Source of the DNA: Legionella bozemanae
GTDB taxonomy: Bacteria; Pseudomonadota; Gammaproteobacteria; Legionellales; Legionellaceae
NCBI RefSeq assembly: GCF_001648595.1
Contig: NZ_LBAW01000006.1
Span: forward strand, 1 to 64,000
Direction of reading: 5' to 3'
DNA: 64,000 nt
The notes below the pieces were generated by a model. The model saw only the letters and a list, made by a program, of their open reading frames with translations, was not told the DNA's origin and ran no database searches. Position numbers and translations under genes: made by a program. This document shows positions 8,750 through 18,473 of this stretch, in pieces; position 1 is the first letter of the stretch; each line of letters opens with the position of its first letter.

Positions 8750-10150
8750 TCAAACCTGAGTATTGACGAACTGCCATGGATCATGAACATCCAAATGTTC
8801 TAAATACAACCAACCTCTGTTTTGTAATGGAGTCCAATCTGTATAATATCCATCTACAGTACCGAGATAAGGTAAAGCAAGCTTCAAAATCTCCTCATGA
8901 TTCAGCTCTTCAGGCTCAAGAATTCCTTGATTGGGATGCTCCATTGCCCAAACAATCCCAGCAAATAGCCCTGCCACAACTTGTAAGCTGGTTGCATTAT
9001 TATGTGGAGCCAATGCACGTGCTTGTTTAATGGATAAAGTTGAGCCAAACCAATATGCTCCTTTGGGGTTTCCCATTAATAAAACCCCTAACTCATCCAC
9101 ACCTTGCTTCACTTCATCGACAATTAAACGACTCTTTTGTTGAGGAATCCATTCATTTCCGTGGAGTTCATAAAGAGAGAGAATGGCATCAGGACACGGA
9201 CAATAGGAATAGAGCACCGTAGGTCGGTAGTATAGTTCTGAACCCTCTTGCAAAGTCAAAAAATGCGAAATAGACGTGGTTTCGGGATGGGTGATCAAAA
9301 ACCCATGATATGTGCCGAAGCTTGGTGTCCATGAGCGGATTTTAATGCTTGCACTTGGACGCTCAAGATAAATAGAACATTTAGGTCCAACACTATGGGA
9401 TTTCGCTCCTTCAGGTACGTGACGTTCGTGGCTTCCCCAACCAATCTCAACAGGTTGCCTTATCTCTTCAATAAATCCTTTAATCGACCACGTATTAACA
9501 AACTCGCCGACGGCCTTAAAAGGTAAAGCAATTTGCGTATCACGTTCGGCGATATGAATTACCTTAATACCCAGTGTATAGGCAAGCTTAGCCCAATCAA
9601 AACGTGTCTTGGGTTGAGTCGTGATCTGATTATCTCGAGCTATATTTAATAATGCTTGTTTTACAAAATGTGACACTAAACCAGGATTGGCACCATGCGT
9701 TATAATTGCTGTCTTATTGGTTTTTCCTTTTAATTTCAGCACCTCTTCCCGTAACAAATAATTAGTTCGGGACTCAGGAGATATATTTTCTAAAATAAAT
9801 TCCTCACCCCATCGCTCGGTAGACGCGTTAATGTATAAAGCCCCCTTTTGTTCACAAAGAGCTAACATGCAATAACTAGACAGAGTAATTGAAACATCAA
9901 TTACAAAATCTCCGGGTTGTAATCGCTCCCCAATGATTTCGATATAATTCGTGCGTGTAATTGCTGTTACTTGAAAATTTATTCCGAATTTCTGTGCGAG
10001 GCCAATTGATTCATCCCCTTTAGTAATCACGGTAATCTGTGCGGGTTTAATATTCAATTTATCAATGAGTAAGGGCAATAATGCGCGGCCAATGCAGCCA
10101 AACCCAATCATAATAATTTGATTTTTATAATGCTCCTTTCCCTTTTCCAT
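8750..10150 (-). CDS. hss: Homospermidine synthase
   Basis: A 466-residue protein of the saccharopine dehydrogenase-like superfamily. It begins with an NAD-binding Rossmann motif, GFGCIGRALLPLL at about residues 17-29. ITHGANPGLVSHFVKQAL near residue 150 and the block VEIGWGSHERHVP near residue 225 are typical of bacterial homospermidine synthase (EC 2.5.1.44), which makes sym-homospermidine from putrescine and/or spermidine using NAD+ as a cofactor. The length matches the family (about 470-480). AAGGGAA precedes the ATG. No other polyamine gene is adjacent. I do not see decarboxylase partners in the window, so putrescine must come from elsewhere. Confidence 0.88.
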   Translation of the reverse strand: MEKGKEHYKNQIIMIGFGCIGRALLPLLIDKLNIKPAQITVITKGDESIGLAQKFGINFQVTAITRTNYIEIIGERLQPGDFVIDVSITLSSYCMLALCEQKGALYINASTERWGEEFILENISPESRTNYLLREEVLKLKGKTNKTAIITHGANPGLVSHFVKQALLNIARDNQITTQPKTRFDWAKLAYTLGIKVIHIAERDTQIALPFKAVGEFVNTWSIKGFIEEIRQPVEIGWGSHERHVPEGAKSHSVGPKCSIYLERPSASIKIRSWTPSFGTYHGFLITHPETTSISHFLTLQEGSELYYRPTVLYSYCPCPDAILSLYELHGNEWIPQQKSRLIVDEVKQGVDELGVLLMGNPKGAYWFGSTLSIKQARALAPHNNATSLQVVAGLFAGIVWAMEHPNQGILEPEELNHEEILKLALPYLGTVDGYYTDWTPLQNRGWLYLEHLDVHDPWQFVNTQV

Positions 10151-10310
10151 GCAAAATTCCCTTATGCGTTATACTAATTATCTCAAAACCTCTATCGATT
10201 TTTTTATGGATTTAATAATACTATTTAGTGTTAATTATATTAGGATGTATTTAACACTATAGATCAAATATCACCTCTATTGGATAATAAATTCCCATTA
10301 AAAGACAAAA

Positions 10311-11906
10311 TCAAGGGAATGTTTCCGCAACTACTTCGCAAGTAGAGGTAAGTTTTAATGCCCCTGGCCGGGAGGTGATTTTATTTTCAGGAAAAATAAC
10401 ACGAAATCCAGGTTCCAAAATTTGCCCTAAAGGATTCAATGAAATTTCAGATGCACGAACCTCGGCGCGTCTTTGCATCAATAAATGATACATTTTCACC
10501 ACCTGTTTGCTGTCTCGCAGTTTCAACTGACATTGCAAAAGAAACCTTTTGGCCTTTCGCATGTAAAATTCGGCGTCTTGCTGCGGAGAGGTAAGATTTT
10601 TAAGCAACTTTTTAGCAGCCCAATCCTGAGACTGATCGAGATTCATCATAAACATTTCACGCCAATTAGAAGTACTTGCATCAGGAAGCAAACGCAAAAG
10701 ACCACAGCGTGCTGATGAAAATACTGGATTACCCTTGTCTACATCTAAAACATCCAATACAAACTTCTGATCAATTACTCCGTGTTGTATTAAATTATCT
10801 ACTGCCACTTGATCTGATGTAGCCTTAACTGGTGTAAGCCAAGCATGATCAGCATCATTTAAATCAGTTTCAGGAAAATAACTGCCTACCTCATTTAATG
10901 CGATGTTATAAAAAGTCCGAGAAATCATAATTGCCTGGTTTTCTTCGGCCTGCAAAAATCTTGGATCAAGGAAGAATTCAGCAGGAATGCTTATTTCAGG
11001 GCGCAGTGCGTCATTAGGAAAAATATCCGACATCAAATTTAATTCAAGAGGACAAAATAAAGGGCGGAGTTGTTCTTGCAGTGAACCCGATTGTTTTCGA
11101 TATAAAGTCTTACTTTGCTCCAACCTTTTAAGTCCTATTACGACATTTTTAGCTAATTCTTCTGAAGAAACCAAAGTTTCTAAAATATCTTGTAATGAGG
11201 TATCGGGCTTTCTCCCGCCAAAATCCAGTCCTCTAACTGGTTCCCACCAATCATTATGAGGTTTATCCAGTTCTTTCATAATTGGACCTCCAGCATTATG
11301 GCAGCCAGAACAACGGAGTCGATTGCCAAACTGGGGATACTGTGGGTCGGGTTGGCGATGGAGTAATTTATTGTCAGCAACGATATCAAATGAATCTCCT
11401 CGGTAAAACCATTGACCTTGTGTGCCATCACCGCGTAGTTCATAGAAATTAAATACTTCTTTGTTGGGATCCCAAGCAAAGGCTTCGATCATCAGTGAAT
11501 TTTTTTCCGGATTCTGATCCGCAATTAACTCGCCTTCTGAATTGATTGCCGTAAAATGTCCGAAGAAAAAATCACCCGCATTAATGAGCAGATGATTATC
11601 CGGTGTTTTTAATTTTCCAAAAACCATCTCGAATAAACTAAAACTACCTTGAGCAGGATTATGAAATCCTCGATTTGCAACCAATGTAGTTTCCAATCGC
11701 AAACCTGAGCTTTTGAAAAGCTGGCGTAATTCAAAAACATTTTTTGGACATGTGTGTTCAGATAATAATAACCCTAAAGCATCATGGGTTCGCACAGCAG
11801 TTTGGCCCGACGAGTCGATGAGGGAGCACCCTGCAAAAGTCTTTTGAGAAAAAGCCACTATGATACCGAGGAGAAGAATTAAAAATTTAAAAAATCCTTT
11901 TTTCAC
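10311..11906 (-). CDS. Exported protein with a single CxxCH heme-binding motif
   Basis: A 531-residue protein (GTG start) of unknown function. The N-terminus KKGFFKFLILLLGIIVAF...FAGC is a signal peptide. Near residue 200 it has CSGCHNAGGPIM, a c-type cytochrome CxxCH heme-attachment site followed by a segment like those in cytochrome-peroxidase or DUF-type heme proteins. A long C-terminal part with scattered Cys follows. This predicts a periplasmic heme protein. I prefer the GTG at 11906, which has AGGAA 8 bases upstream and begins the signal peptide; the ATG at 11963 would place 19 extra residues ahead of it. It lies directly downstream of the flavin-fold gene, so the two are probably co-transcribed. 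Confidence 0.6.
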   Translation of the reverse strand: MKKGFFKFLILLLGIIVAFSQKTFAGCSLIDSSGQTAVRTHDALGLLLSEHTCPKNVFELRQLFKSSGLRLETTLVANRGFHNPAQGSFSLFEMVFGKLKTPDNHLLINAGDFFFGHFTAINSEGELIADQNPEKNSLMIEAFAWDPNKEVFNFYELRGDGTQGQWFYRGDSFDIVADNKLLHRQPDPQYPQFGNRLRCSGCHNAGGPIMKELDKPHNDWWEPVRGLDFGGRKPDTSLQDILETLVSSEELAKNVVIGLKRLEQSKTLYRKQSGSLQEQLRPLFCPLELNLMSDIFPNDALRPEISIPAEFFLDPRFLQAEENQAIMISRTFYNIALNEVGSYFPETDLNDADHAWLTPVKATSDQVAVDNLIQHGVIDQKFVLDVLDVDKGNPVFSSARCGLLRLLPDASTSNWREMFMMNLDQSQDWAAKKLLKNLTSPQQDAEFYMRKAKRFLLQCQLKLRDSKQVVKMYHLLMQRRAEVRASEISLNPLGQILEPGFRVIFPENKITSRPGALKLTSTCEVVAETFP

Positions 11907-11967
11907 AAGTGCATTCCTATTTTTTCTCAAAACAAGCGTTAAAAATGAAATTCGGCTGCTCATTCAC

Positions 11968-12504
11968 TTAAAAAAGGGGTAATTGATTTTTAATCCACAT
12001 ACCATTTTTAAATTTATATTCCATTCTTGAACCTTTTAAGAAGTCATTTTTATTAATTTCAAGAACTTGCCACAGAGCGGGTATGATCTGTATGACGCCA
12101 AAAGATAATGAAATCCCATTGGATGTATCAGAGTGAGTCAAATAATAATTTCGCCAATATTCATCCAAATAATTTTGCCAATATAAACTCGCCAATGGCA
12201 GATTGTTTTGACTTGTATGCAATACTGCTATTCCTTCTACAATAATTTGGCCATGCTCCGGATTCGCCAAGCAAACTCCTACATTAGGACAATGATTTAA
12301 ATGAGCCCATTTGGGTGAACGCGTATCAGTCAGAAAAATAAGTGAGCCGTTGGGAGTGACATGATAGAGATCCATGGTTCTGATATGTGGTTTTTGATGC
12401 ATAACTGTTGTTACTTGAGCAAATACTTTATCTCTTGGAAATGAAAACCAATGGTATAAATAAAGTTCTACAGCTTGAATCAGCTCTGAGGAATCGATAA
12501 GCAT
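11968..12504 (-). CDS. Pyridoxamine 5'-phosphate oxidase-like FMN-binding protein
   Basis: A 178-residue protein with the split-barrel pattern of the PNPOx-like flavoprotein superfamily. Strands IRTMDLYHVTPNGSLIFLTDTRSPKWAHL and NVGVCLANPEHGQIIVEGIAVL are followed by WQNYLDEYWRNYYL, much like the central region of PdxH-type proteins. Conserved PdxH substrate residues are not obvious, so I do not call it PdxH. The start at 12504 begins the conserved part; the longer frame to 12552 adds 16 hydrophobic residues and has no better ribosome site. Its stop lies 4 bases before the longest possible start of the CxxCH-protein gene. Confidence 0.65.
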   Translation of the reverse strand: MLIDSSELIQAVELYLYHWFSFPRDKVFAQVTTVMHQKPHIRTMDLYHVTPNGSLIFLTDTRSPKWAHLNHCPNVGVCLANPEHGQIIVEGIAVLHTSQNNLPLASLYWQNYLDEYWRNYYLTHSDTSNGISLSFGVIQIIPALWQVLEINKNDFLKGSRMEYKFKNGMWIKNQLPLF

Positions 12505-12673
12505 AATTTTCTTTAACAGAATAAAAAACACATCATAAAAATAAATATTCATTGAGTCAAAAGGTTATTTACCTCACTGAAAGATAATCAAAAAATCAAT
12601 CCGACCAAAATAAATGCACATTTTGCAAAAGCTACTATACTTTTAAAACTTGGACGAACAGGAATTGAGTGAT

Positions 12674-13903
12674 ATGGATGCCATTCAATTAGCTCTGGAT
12701 GTACATTTAAAAAGGACTATTTACAATTCACAACGATTTTTTTGCAAACAACAAGAATTATCCGAAGCAACCTATCCTTTGCTCATATCGTATCTCACCT
12801 GGCTCAGAAAAATTAAGGCAAGCCCGAATCCATTCGATGTGATGCACCAAAATGAACAAAAAAATCGTGAATTCAAATTTTTATGCAAACGCAACTTATT
12901 ATTCTTTCTGACCGTTACCGGGCAATTTAATGTCATTGAAAAATTATTTAAAACCCCATCTTTAACAACAAAATTACGCCATTTAATCACTTTAATTAAA
13001 AAAGAGCGTTATAAGATGAGACAAAAAAAGAGCCCACTCTTAAAAGTAACATGTCTACCCAAAGCGAAGAGCCACACTCAAGAGCAGAAATATAATGCGT
13101 ATTGCTTGCCGAAAATAGGCCTATTCATCCATGATATAAAACAAACCCACCAATTATCATTTGCCTACACGGTTAGAAGAATAAAAATTTTTTATTTGGT
13201 ATACATCAGTAAAATTGAGCTTTTAAGAAAAATTTTAAAAGCAATTCAAACCAATCCAAATCTGCAATCTCATATTAAAAAGATCTTACTACATCAAATA
13301 ACAACGGCTCATCGACATGCATCAAAAAATAAAGCATTGTTCATAGGTCCCATCAATCAAAATACACAAACACCTAAAACTTTTGAACTCATCCTGCAAA
13401 CCTGGAAGCAATTACATGATGATGTTTTGGAAATAAATTCAATTTTTAATCAGTGCAGCCATTTAAGCGCAGAATTAGAAAAAAACCATAAGGATGAGAT
13501 TGCTGCCTCTATGAAACTTATAGACGAACTGGAAAATTTAATGCAAGGGATCTATGAGTTACTCGATGAAATCGACTTAGAAAAAGCACATAATGCATCA
13601 ACAGAAGATAGTGATATTAATTTAAGTTTTTTCATACAAAGTACAGAAAAACCCATAGGTAGACCTCTTTTCAAACTCGCAGAGAAATGTGAAATGCAAG
13701 GAGATACAGAGCAAAAAACCAGGGTGTACGCCCAGTCACATGAGGATGTGAGCATCGCATCAACTAATACAAAAGACAGTCTCTTTATGAGTCATCTCAC
13801 TTTCTTTTCGCCGTCACAAAAAAGCGAACAATCTATGCCTCTAGGATCACTCTTTAATTTCTCTGAACAAAAAACAGAAAATAATATTAGAGCAGGGTGT
13901 TAA
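12674..13903 (+). CDS. Unknown Legionella-type protein, candidate effector
   Basis: A 409-residue protein, not recognised. It has no signal peptide or membrane segment. It is Lys-rich and helical in the first 250 residues (KIKASPNPFDVMHQ; RHLITLIKKERYKMRQKK), has a predicted coiled-coil or helical part around residues 255-310 (LEKNHKDEIAASMKLIDELENLM), and a low-complexity polar tail. I chose the ATG at 12674, which has AGGAATT about 9 bases upstream, rather than the TTG at 12650. It is transcribed divergently from the FMN-protein gene and ends convergently with serS across a hairpin. A Dot/Icm effector role is only inference. Confidence 0.55.
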   Translation: MDAIQLALDVHLKRTIYNSQRFFCKQQELSEATYPLLISYLTWLRKIKASPNPFDVMHQNEQKNREFKFLCKRNLLFFLTVTGQFNVIEKLFKTPSLTTKLRHLITLIKKERYKMRQKKSPLLKVTCLPKAKSHTQEQKYNAYCLPKIGLFIHDIKQTHQLSFAYTVRRIKIFYLVYISKIELLRKILKAIQTNPNLQSHIKKILLHQITTAHRHASKNKALFIGPINQNTQTPKTFELILQTWKQLHDDVLEINSIFNQCSHLSAELEKNHKDEIAASMKLIDELENLMQGIYELLDEIDLEKAHNASTEDSDINLSFFIQSTEKPIGRPLFKLAEKCEMQGDTEQKTRVYAQSHEDVSIASTNTKDSLFMSHLTFFSPSQKSEQSMPLGSLFNFSEQKTENNIRAGC

Positions 13904-13919
13904 AAGATATGATTGATTA

Positions 13920-13942
13920 TTGTTGCAGCAACGCTGCAACAA
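13920..13942. terminator. Hairpin between convergent genes
   Basis: TTGTTGCAG (13920-13928) and CTGCAACAA (13934-13942) form a perfect 9-bp stem with a five-base loop. A second small inverted repeat (CTATTC/GAATAG) and a T-run near 13973 follow on the plus strand. It lies between the unknown gene and the 3' end of serS, so it probably ends one or both transcripts. Confidence 0.5.
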
Positions 13943-13976
13943 AGCTATTCGTTAGCGGTTAGAATAGTACGATTTT

Positions 13977-15266
<1,290 letters not shown>

Positions 15267-15300
15267 TCACTCTAACTAATTAAATTTGTTTGTAATCAAT

Positions 15301-16071
15301 TTACCTAACAATTCCACGCGTGGATTGATTTAATGCATCAATCATTAAAACCACTTCAGGGCATTCATTTTGCATCAACTCTAATTCACCAACTGCCTGT
15401 TGTACTGTTAACCCTTTGCGGAAAATTATTTTGTAAGCACGCCGTAATCCGTCGATTGCTTCAGATGAAAATCCTCGCCTACGTAACCCCACGGTATTAA
15501 TGCCGCATGCAGAAGTTGTATCGCCAGAAATCATCAGATAAGGAAGCACATCTTTAGCTACATAAGAAGCTCTCGCAATAAAAGCATAGGCGCCCACGTA
15601 ACAAAATTGATGTACTGCTGCATAACCACCTATATTTGCATAGTCACCGACAGTTACATGCCCTGATAATGCAGCATAACTTACCAAGATAATTTGATTG
15701 CCAATCATGCAATCATGTCCTACATGAGAATATGCCATTAAAAAGTTTTTATTTCCTATACGGGTTACCCCACCCCCTTTAGCAGTTCCTCGGCTAATCA
15801 TGCAGTATTCGCGGATGATATTGTCATCGCCTATTTCCAATCGAGTCGATTCGCCTTTATAAGTAATATCTTGGGGCTCATCGCCTACGGAAGCAAATTG
15901 GAATATTTTATTATTTTTCCCAATAGTTGTTGGTCCTTCAATTACTGCATAAGGGCCAACCCATGTATTTTCACCAATTTCTACATCAGCACCAATTACA
16001 GCGCCAGGACCTACTGATACCCCTTTTGCCAATTTTGCAGAGGGGTGAATTATTGCTCGTTCACTTATCAC
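15301..16071 (-). CDS. lpxA: Acyl-ACP--UDP-N-acetylglucosamine O-acyltransferase
   Basis: LpxA performs the first step of lipid A synthesis, moving a 3-hydroxyacyl chain from acyl carrier protein to UDP-GlcNAc at the 3-OH. The 256-residue protein is made of left-handed beta-helix hexapeptide repeats (IIHPSAKLAKGVSVGPGAVIGADVEIGENTWVGP is the start), with the catalytic His in the SHVGHDC segment near residue 125. The helical C-terminal domain is present. The start overlaps the fabZ stop by 4 bases (ATGA), indicating translational coupling. Confidence 0.97.
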   Translation of the reverse strand: MISERAIIHPSAKLAKGVSVGPGAVIGADVEIGENTWVGPYAVIEGPTTIGKNNKIFQFASVGDEPQDITYKGESTRLEIGDDNIIREYCMISRGTAKGGGVTRIGNKNFLMAYSHVGHDCMIGNQIILVSYAALSGHVTVGDYANIGGYAAVHQFCYVGAYAFIARASYVAKDVLPYLMISGDTTSACGINTVGLRRRGFSSEAIDGLRRAYKIIFRKGLTVQQAVGELELMQNECPEVVLMIDALNQSTRGIVR

Positions 16072-16520
16072 TTTTGAATTTCCTTTGCAGCACTTAATAA
16101 ATCCGCGGAACAGGCCAGTTTATCACCTACATAAGCTTCGCCATGCATACGCCAAAACTCTCTTTTTCTTGCTATTAAATTTACTTCCAAGCGTAATTGA
16201 TCTCCTGGTGTAACCACATGCTTGAATTTTGCATTATCTATACCTGCAAAAAAATGCAGAATTCCAGCATTTTCTTCGGGTGTTTGAGATAATCCTGCTA
16301 AAAGCCCACAGGCTTGTGCTAATGCTTCCAGCATCAATACGCCAGGCATAATTGGATTTTCCGGGAAATGACCGGTAAAAAAATTCTCGTTAATGGTGAC
16401 ATTTTTTATAGCCGTCAAATGTTCAAATGGTTTGTAGTCCAGTACTCTATCTACCATAATCAGGGGGTAACGGTGCGGTAATATACTACAAATCTGTTTT
16501 ATATCTACTGGTTCACTCAT
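16068..16520 (-). CDS. fabZ: 3-hydroxyacyl-[acyl-carrier-protein] dehydratase FabZ
   Basis: FabZ dehydrates 3-hydroxyacyl-ACP in fatty-acid elongation and competes with LpxA/LpxD for the same substrate. The 150-residue product is a single hot-dog domain. The HRYPLIMVDRVLDY start and the FTGHFPENPIMPGVLMLEALAQACG segment, with catalytic His and Glu, are diagnostic. I use the ATG at 16520 (GAGAAA upstream, MSEPVDIKQI), as the longer frame to 16607 has no family counterpart. The lpxD stop is 269 bases upstream and the gap is filled largely by a palindromic repeat (16646-16790). Confidence 0.95.
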   Translation of the reverse strand: MSEPVDIKQICSILPHRYPLIMVDRVLDYKPFEHLTAIKNVTINENFFTGHFPENPIMPGVLMLEALAQACGLLAGLSQTPEENAGILHFFAGIDNAKFKHVVTPGDQLRLEVNLIARKREFWRMHGEAYVGDKLACSADLLSAAKEIQK

Positions 16521-16645
16521 ACGTAGTTTCTCGCTTAAATAAGTATGCTTCGTGGTCCAAAAGTGAGGTCCAAAGGAAAAAACATTATCCTGATTTACCT
16601 GGTTCAAATCAATTGTTAATGTTAAAAACTTATCCTTATCTTATT

Positions 16646-16790
16646 AGGGTTTGCTTCCATTTCTACTAGCTTGAGCCAAAATGGTCTGATTTTCGAGTAC
16701 CGAAGCGTGGCATACTCAAGTATGTGAGCGTCAGAGCACAAAAAACCAGGACAGTTTGACTCAAGCTAGTAGAAATGGAAACAAACCCCT
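16646..16790. repeat. Long palindromic intergenic element, copy A (in the lpx operon)
   Basis: About 145 bp. The outer arms of roughly 29 bp (left from 16647, right ending 16789) match at 28 of 29 positions after one indel. The interior is also partly self-complementary around a GCATAC...GTATGTGAG core, so the whole element can fold into one long hairpin. The right end overlaps the lpxD stop codon (16789-16791). Similar elements occur at 36166, 38571 and 41794, with shorter forms at 39561 and 62555. It is transcribed as part of the lpxD-fabZ message. Confidence 0.8.
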
Positions 16791-17808
16791 ATTCAATACG
16801 GCTTAACTTTTTCTCTAAAGCACCAAGCTTCGTTATATAATCATCCAATCGTCGAAATCGCGCTACATTACGACGCCAACGGCGATGTTCATGTACTAAA
16901 GTCCCGGACGAATAAATTCCTGATTTGGCAAGAGATTTACTTACTGTGGACATCCCGGTGATCACGACATCATCTGCTAAATGTACATGAGCCGCAATGC
17001 AACTAGCACCACCAATAATACAATCTGCGCCAATTTGCGCATACGCACCTAAAGCGGCGCATCCCGCAATGATTGTATTTTTACCAATTAATACGTCATG
17101 TGCAATCTGCACCAAATTATCAATACAAACCCCTTCTCCCAAATAGGTATCGCTTAAAGAACCTCTATCAATCACGGTATTAGAACCTACATGTACTTGA
17201 TTTGCGATAATAACGGCACCAACACTATAACCTTGTTGCCAATGCCCATGCTCTTTTAAATAATTGAACGGAGAAGCGCCAATAATACAGCCTGCGTTTA
17301 TAACTACATAAGCACCCAGCTGACACCCTGCATGGATCACTACTTTATGCCCAATCTGACTGTTTTGACCAATTTGTACAGAAGACTCAATAACAGTATT
17401 TGCACCTATTGTAACCCCGTCAGCAATTTGAGTATTTGCACCAATCACACTGTAAGCACCTATTGATACACCTTGACCTAATTGAGCAGATTGATGAATT
17501 ATGGCTGTAGGATCAATGCCAGATCTTGAAAGTACAGGCGCTGATAAAAGCCCGGCAGCCTGCATCATTGCTTGAAAAGGATTAGATACAACAATACAGT
17601 TTCCCTGATATAAATGGTGATCTTTTGCTTTGAGTATCACCGCACCTGCTAATGTCGTATCCAGGGACTCGCGTACTACTGAATTATCATAATAAGCAAC
17701 ATCCCGTGATGTAGCTCGGGCCAGAGAAGCAAAACAAAAAATGGCGTGATTGGCATTTCCATGCCACACGCCACCTAAATGATCTGCTAATTCTGCTAAA
17801 GTTAGCAA
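16789..17808 (-). CDS. lpxD: UDP-3-O-(3-hydroxyacyl)glucosamine N-acyltransferase
   Basis: LpxD adds the second 3-hydroxyacyl chain, at the amino group, in lipid A synthesis. The 339-residue protein begins with the uridine-binding domain (MLTLAELADHLGG...YYDNSVV) and continues with the left-handed beta-helix of hexapeptide repeats. The catalytic-type His lies in VQIAHDVLIGKNTII near residue 235. A short C-terminal helix ends in the RRWRRNVARFRRLDD segment. Length is normal. It follows skp by 15 bases. Confidence 0.96.
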   Translation of the reverse strand: MLTLAELADHLGGVWHGNANHAIFCFASLARATSRDVAYYDNSVVRESLDTTLAGAVILKAKDHHLYQGNCIVVSNPFQAMMQAAGLLSAPVLSRSGIDPTAIIHQSAQLGQGVSIGAYSVIGANTQIADGVTIGANTVIESSVQIGQNSQIGHKVVIHAGCQLGAYVVINAGCIIGASPFNYLKEHGHWQQGYSVGAVIIANQVHVGSNTVIDRGSLSDTYLGEGVCIDNLVQIAHDVLIGKNTIIAGCAALGAYAQIGADCIIGGASCIAAHVHLADDVVITGMSTVSKSLAKSGIYSSGTLVHEHRRWRRNVARFRRLDDYITKLGALEKKLSRIE

Positions 17809-17823
17809 TGTTACATCGCCGAA

Positions 17824-18324
17824 TTAATTAATTGCTTTTACAACTTTATCAGTTACATCAAGCGTTGTTGCACTGAAAGGAGCGGCATCTTTCTGTACAA
17901 TAAGATCGTACTTGTCATCTTTAGCTACTTTTGCAATTGCTGCACGAACTTTAGCATATAATGCTTCCATTGCTTCATTATTTGCTGTACTTAACTCTTG
18001 CTGATATTGCTGTCCATCACGCTCAAATTGTTGTTGTGCGCTGACAATTTTCTTCTCCATCTCTTTTTTCTGAGAAGCACTTAGAATCGCACTGTCACGT
18101 TTGAACTTTTCCATATCCGCTTTAATGCTTGCTTCAATCGCAACGAGCTTATCACGACGTGGCTTAAATTCTTTCTCCAATTTTTTTTGGATTTCTTTTA
18201 TTTGACTGGAAGTCTGCATGATCTTTTGTAGATCAACTACGCCAATTTTTGCTGCATCAGCAAACGCGCTTGCGCCAAAGACGCTGAAAACAAAGGCCAC
18301 TAAGACCAGACCTAACCGTTTCAT
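17824..18324 (-). CDS. skp: OmpH/Skp family periplasmic chaperone
   Basis: Skp holds unfolded outer-membrane proteins in the periplasm for delivery to the Bam complex. The 166-residue product has a clear signal peptide (MKRLGLVLVAFVFSVFGASAFA) and then IGVVDLQKIMQTS, a family start. A long charged coiled coil (about residues 40-115) forms the tentacles. It sits directly after bamA and before lpxD, the standard gammaproteobacterial order, which supports the assignment. Confidence 0.93.
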   Translation of the reverse strand: MKRLGLVLVAFVFSVFGASAFADAAKIGVVDLQKIMQTSSQIKEIQKKLEKEFKPRRDKLVAIEASIKADMEKFKRDSAILSASQKKEMEKKIVSAQQQFERDGQQYQQELSTANNEAMEALYAKVRAAIAKVAKDDKYDLIVQKDAAPFSATTLDVTDKVVKAIN

Positions 18325-18473
18325 AACTAATCTCCTAAATTAAAGAGCATGATGCTAGCACAATTCGAAATAGGTTGCGATATATACAGCGTGATTTTCG
18401 ATAATTTTGTAATAAATAAAAGAATTTCTCCATCCCTCTCCTAATTGGAGAAGAATGGATTAAATATTATAAG

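Noticed and set aside
16521..16607. N-terminal extension of fabZ (29 residues)
   Set aside because: No family counterpart and a better ribosome site directly before the ATG at 16520.
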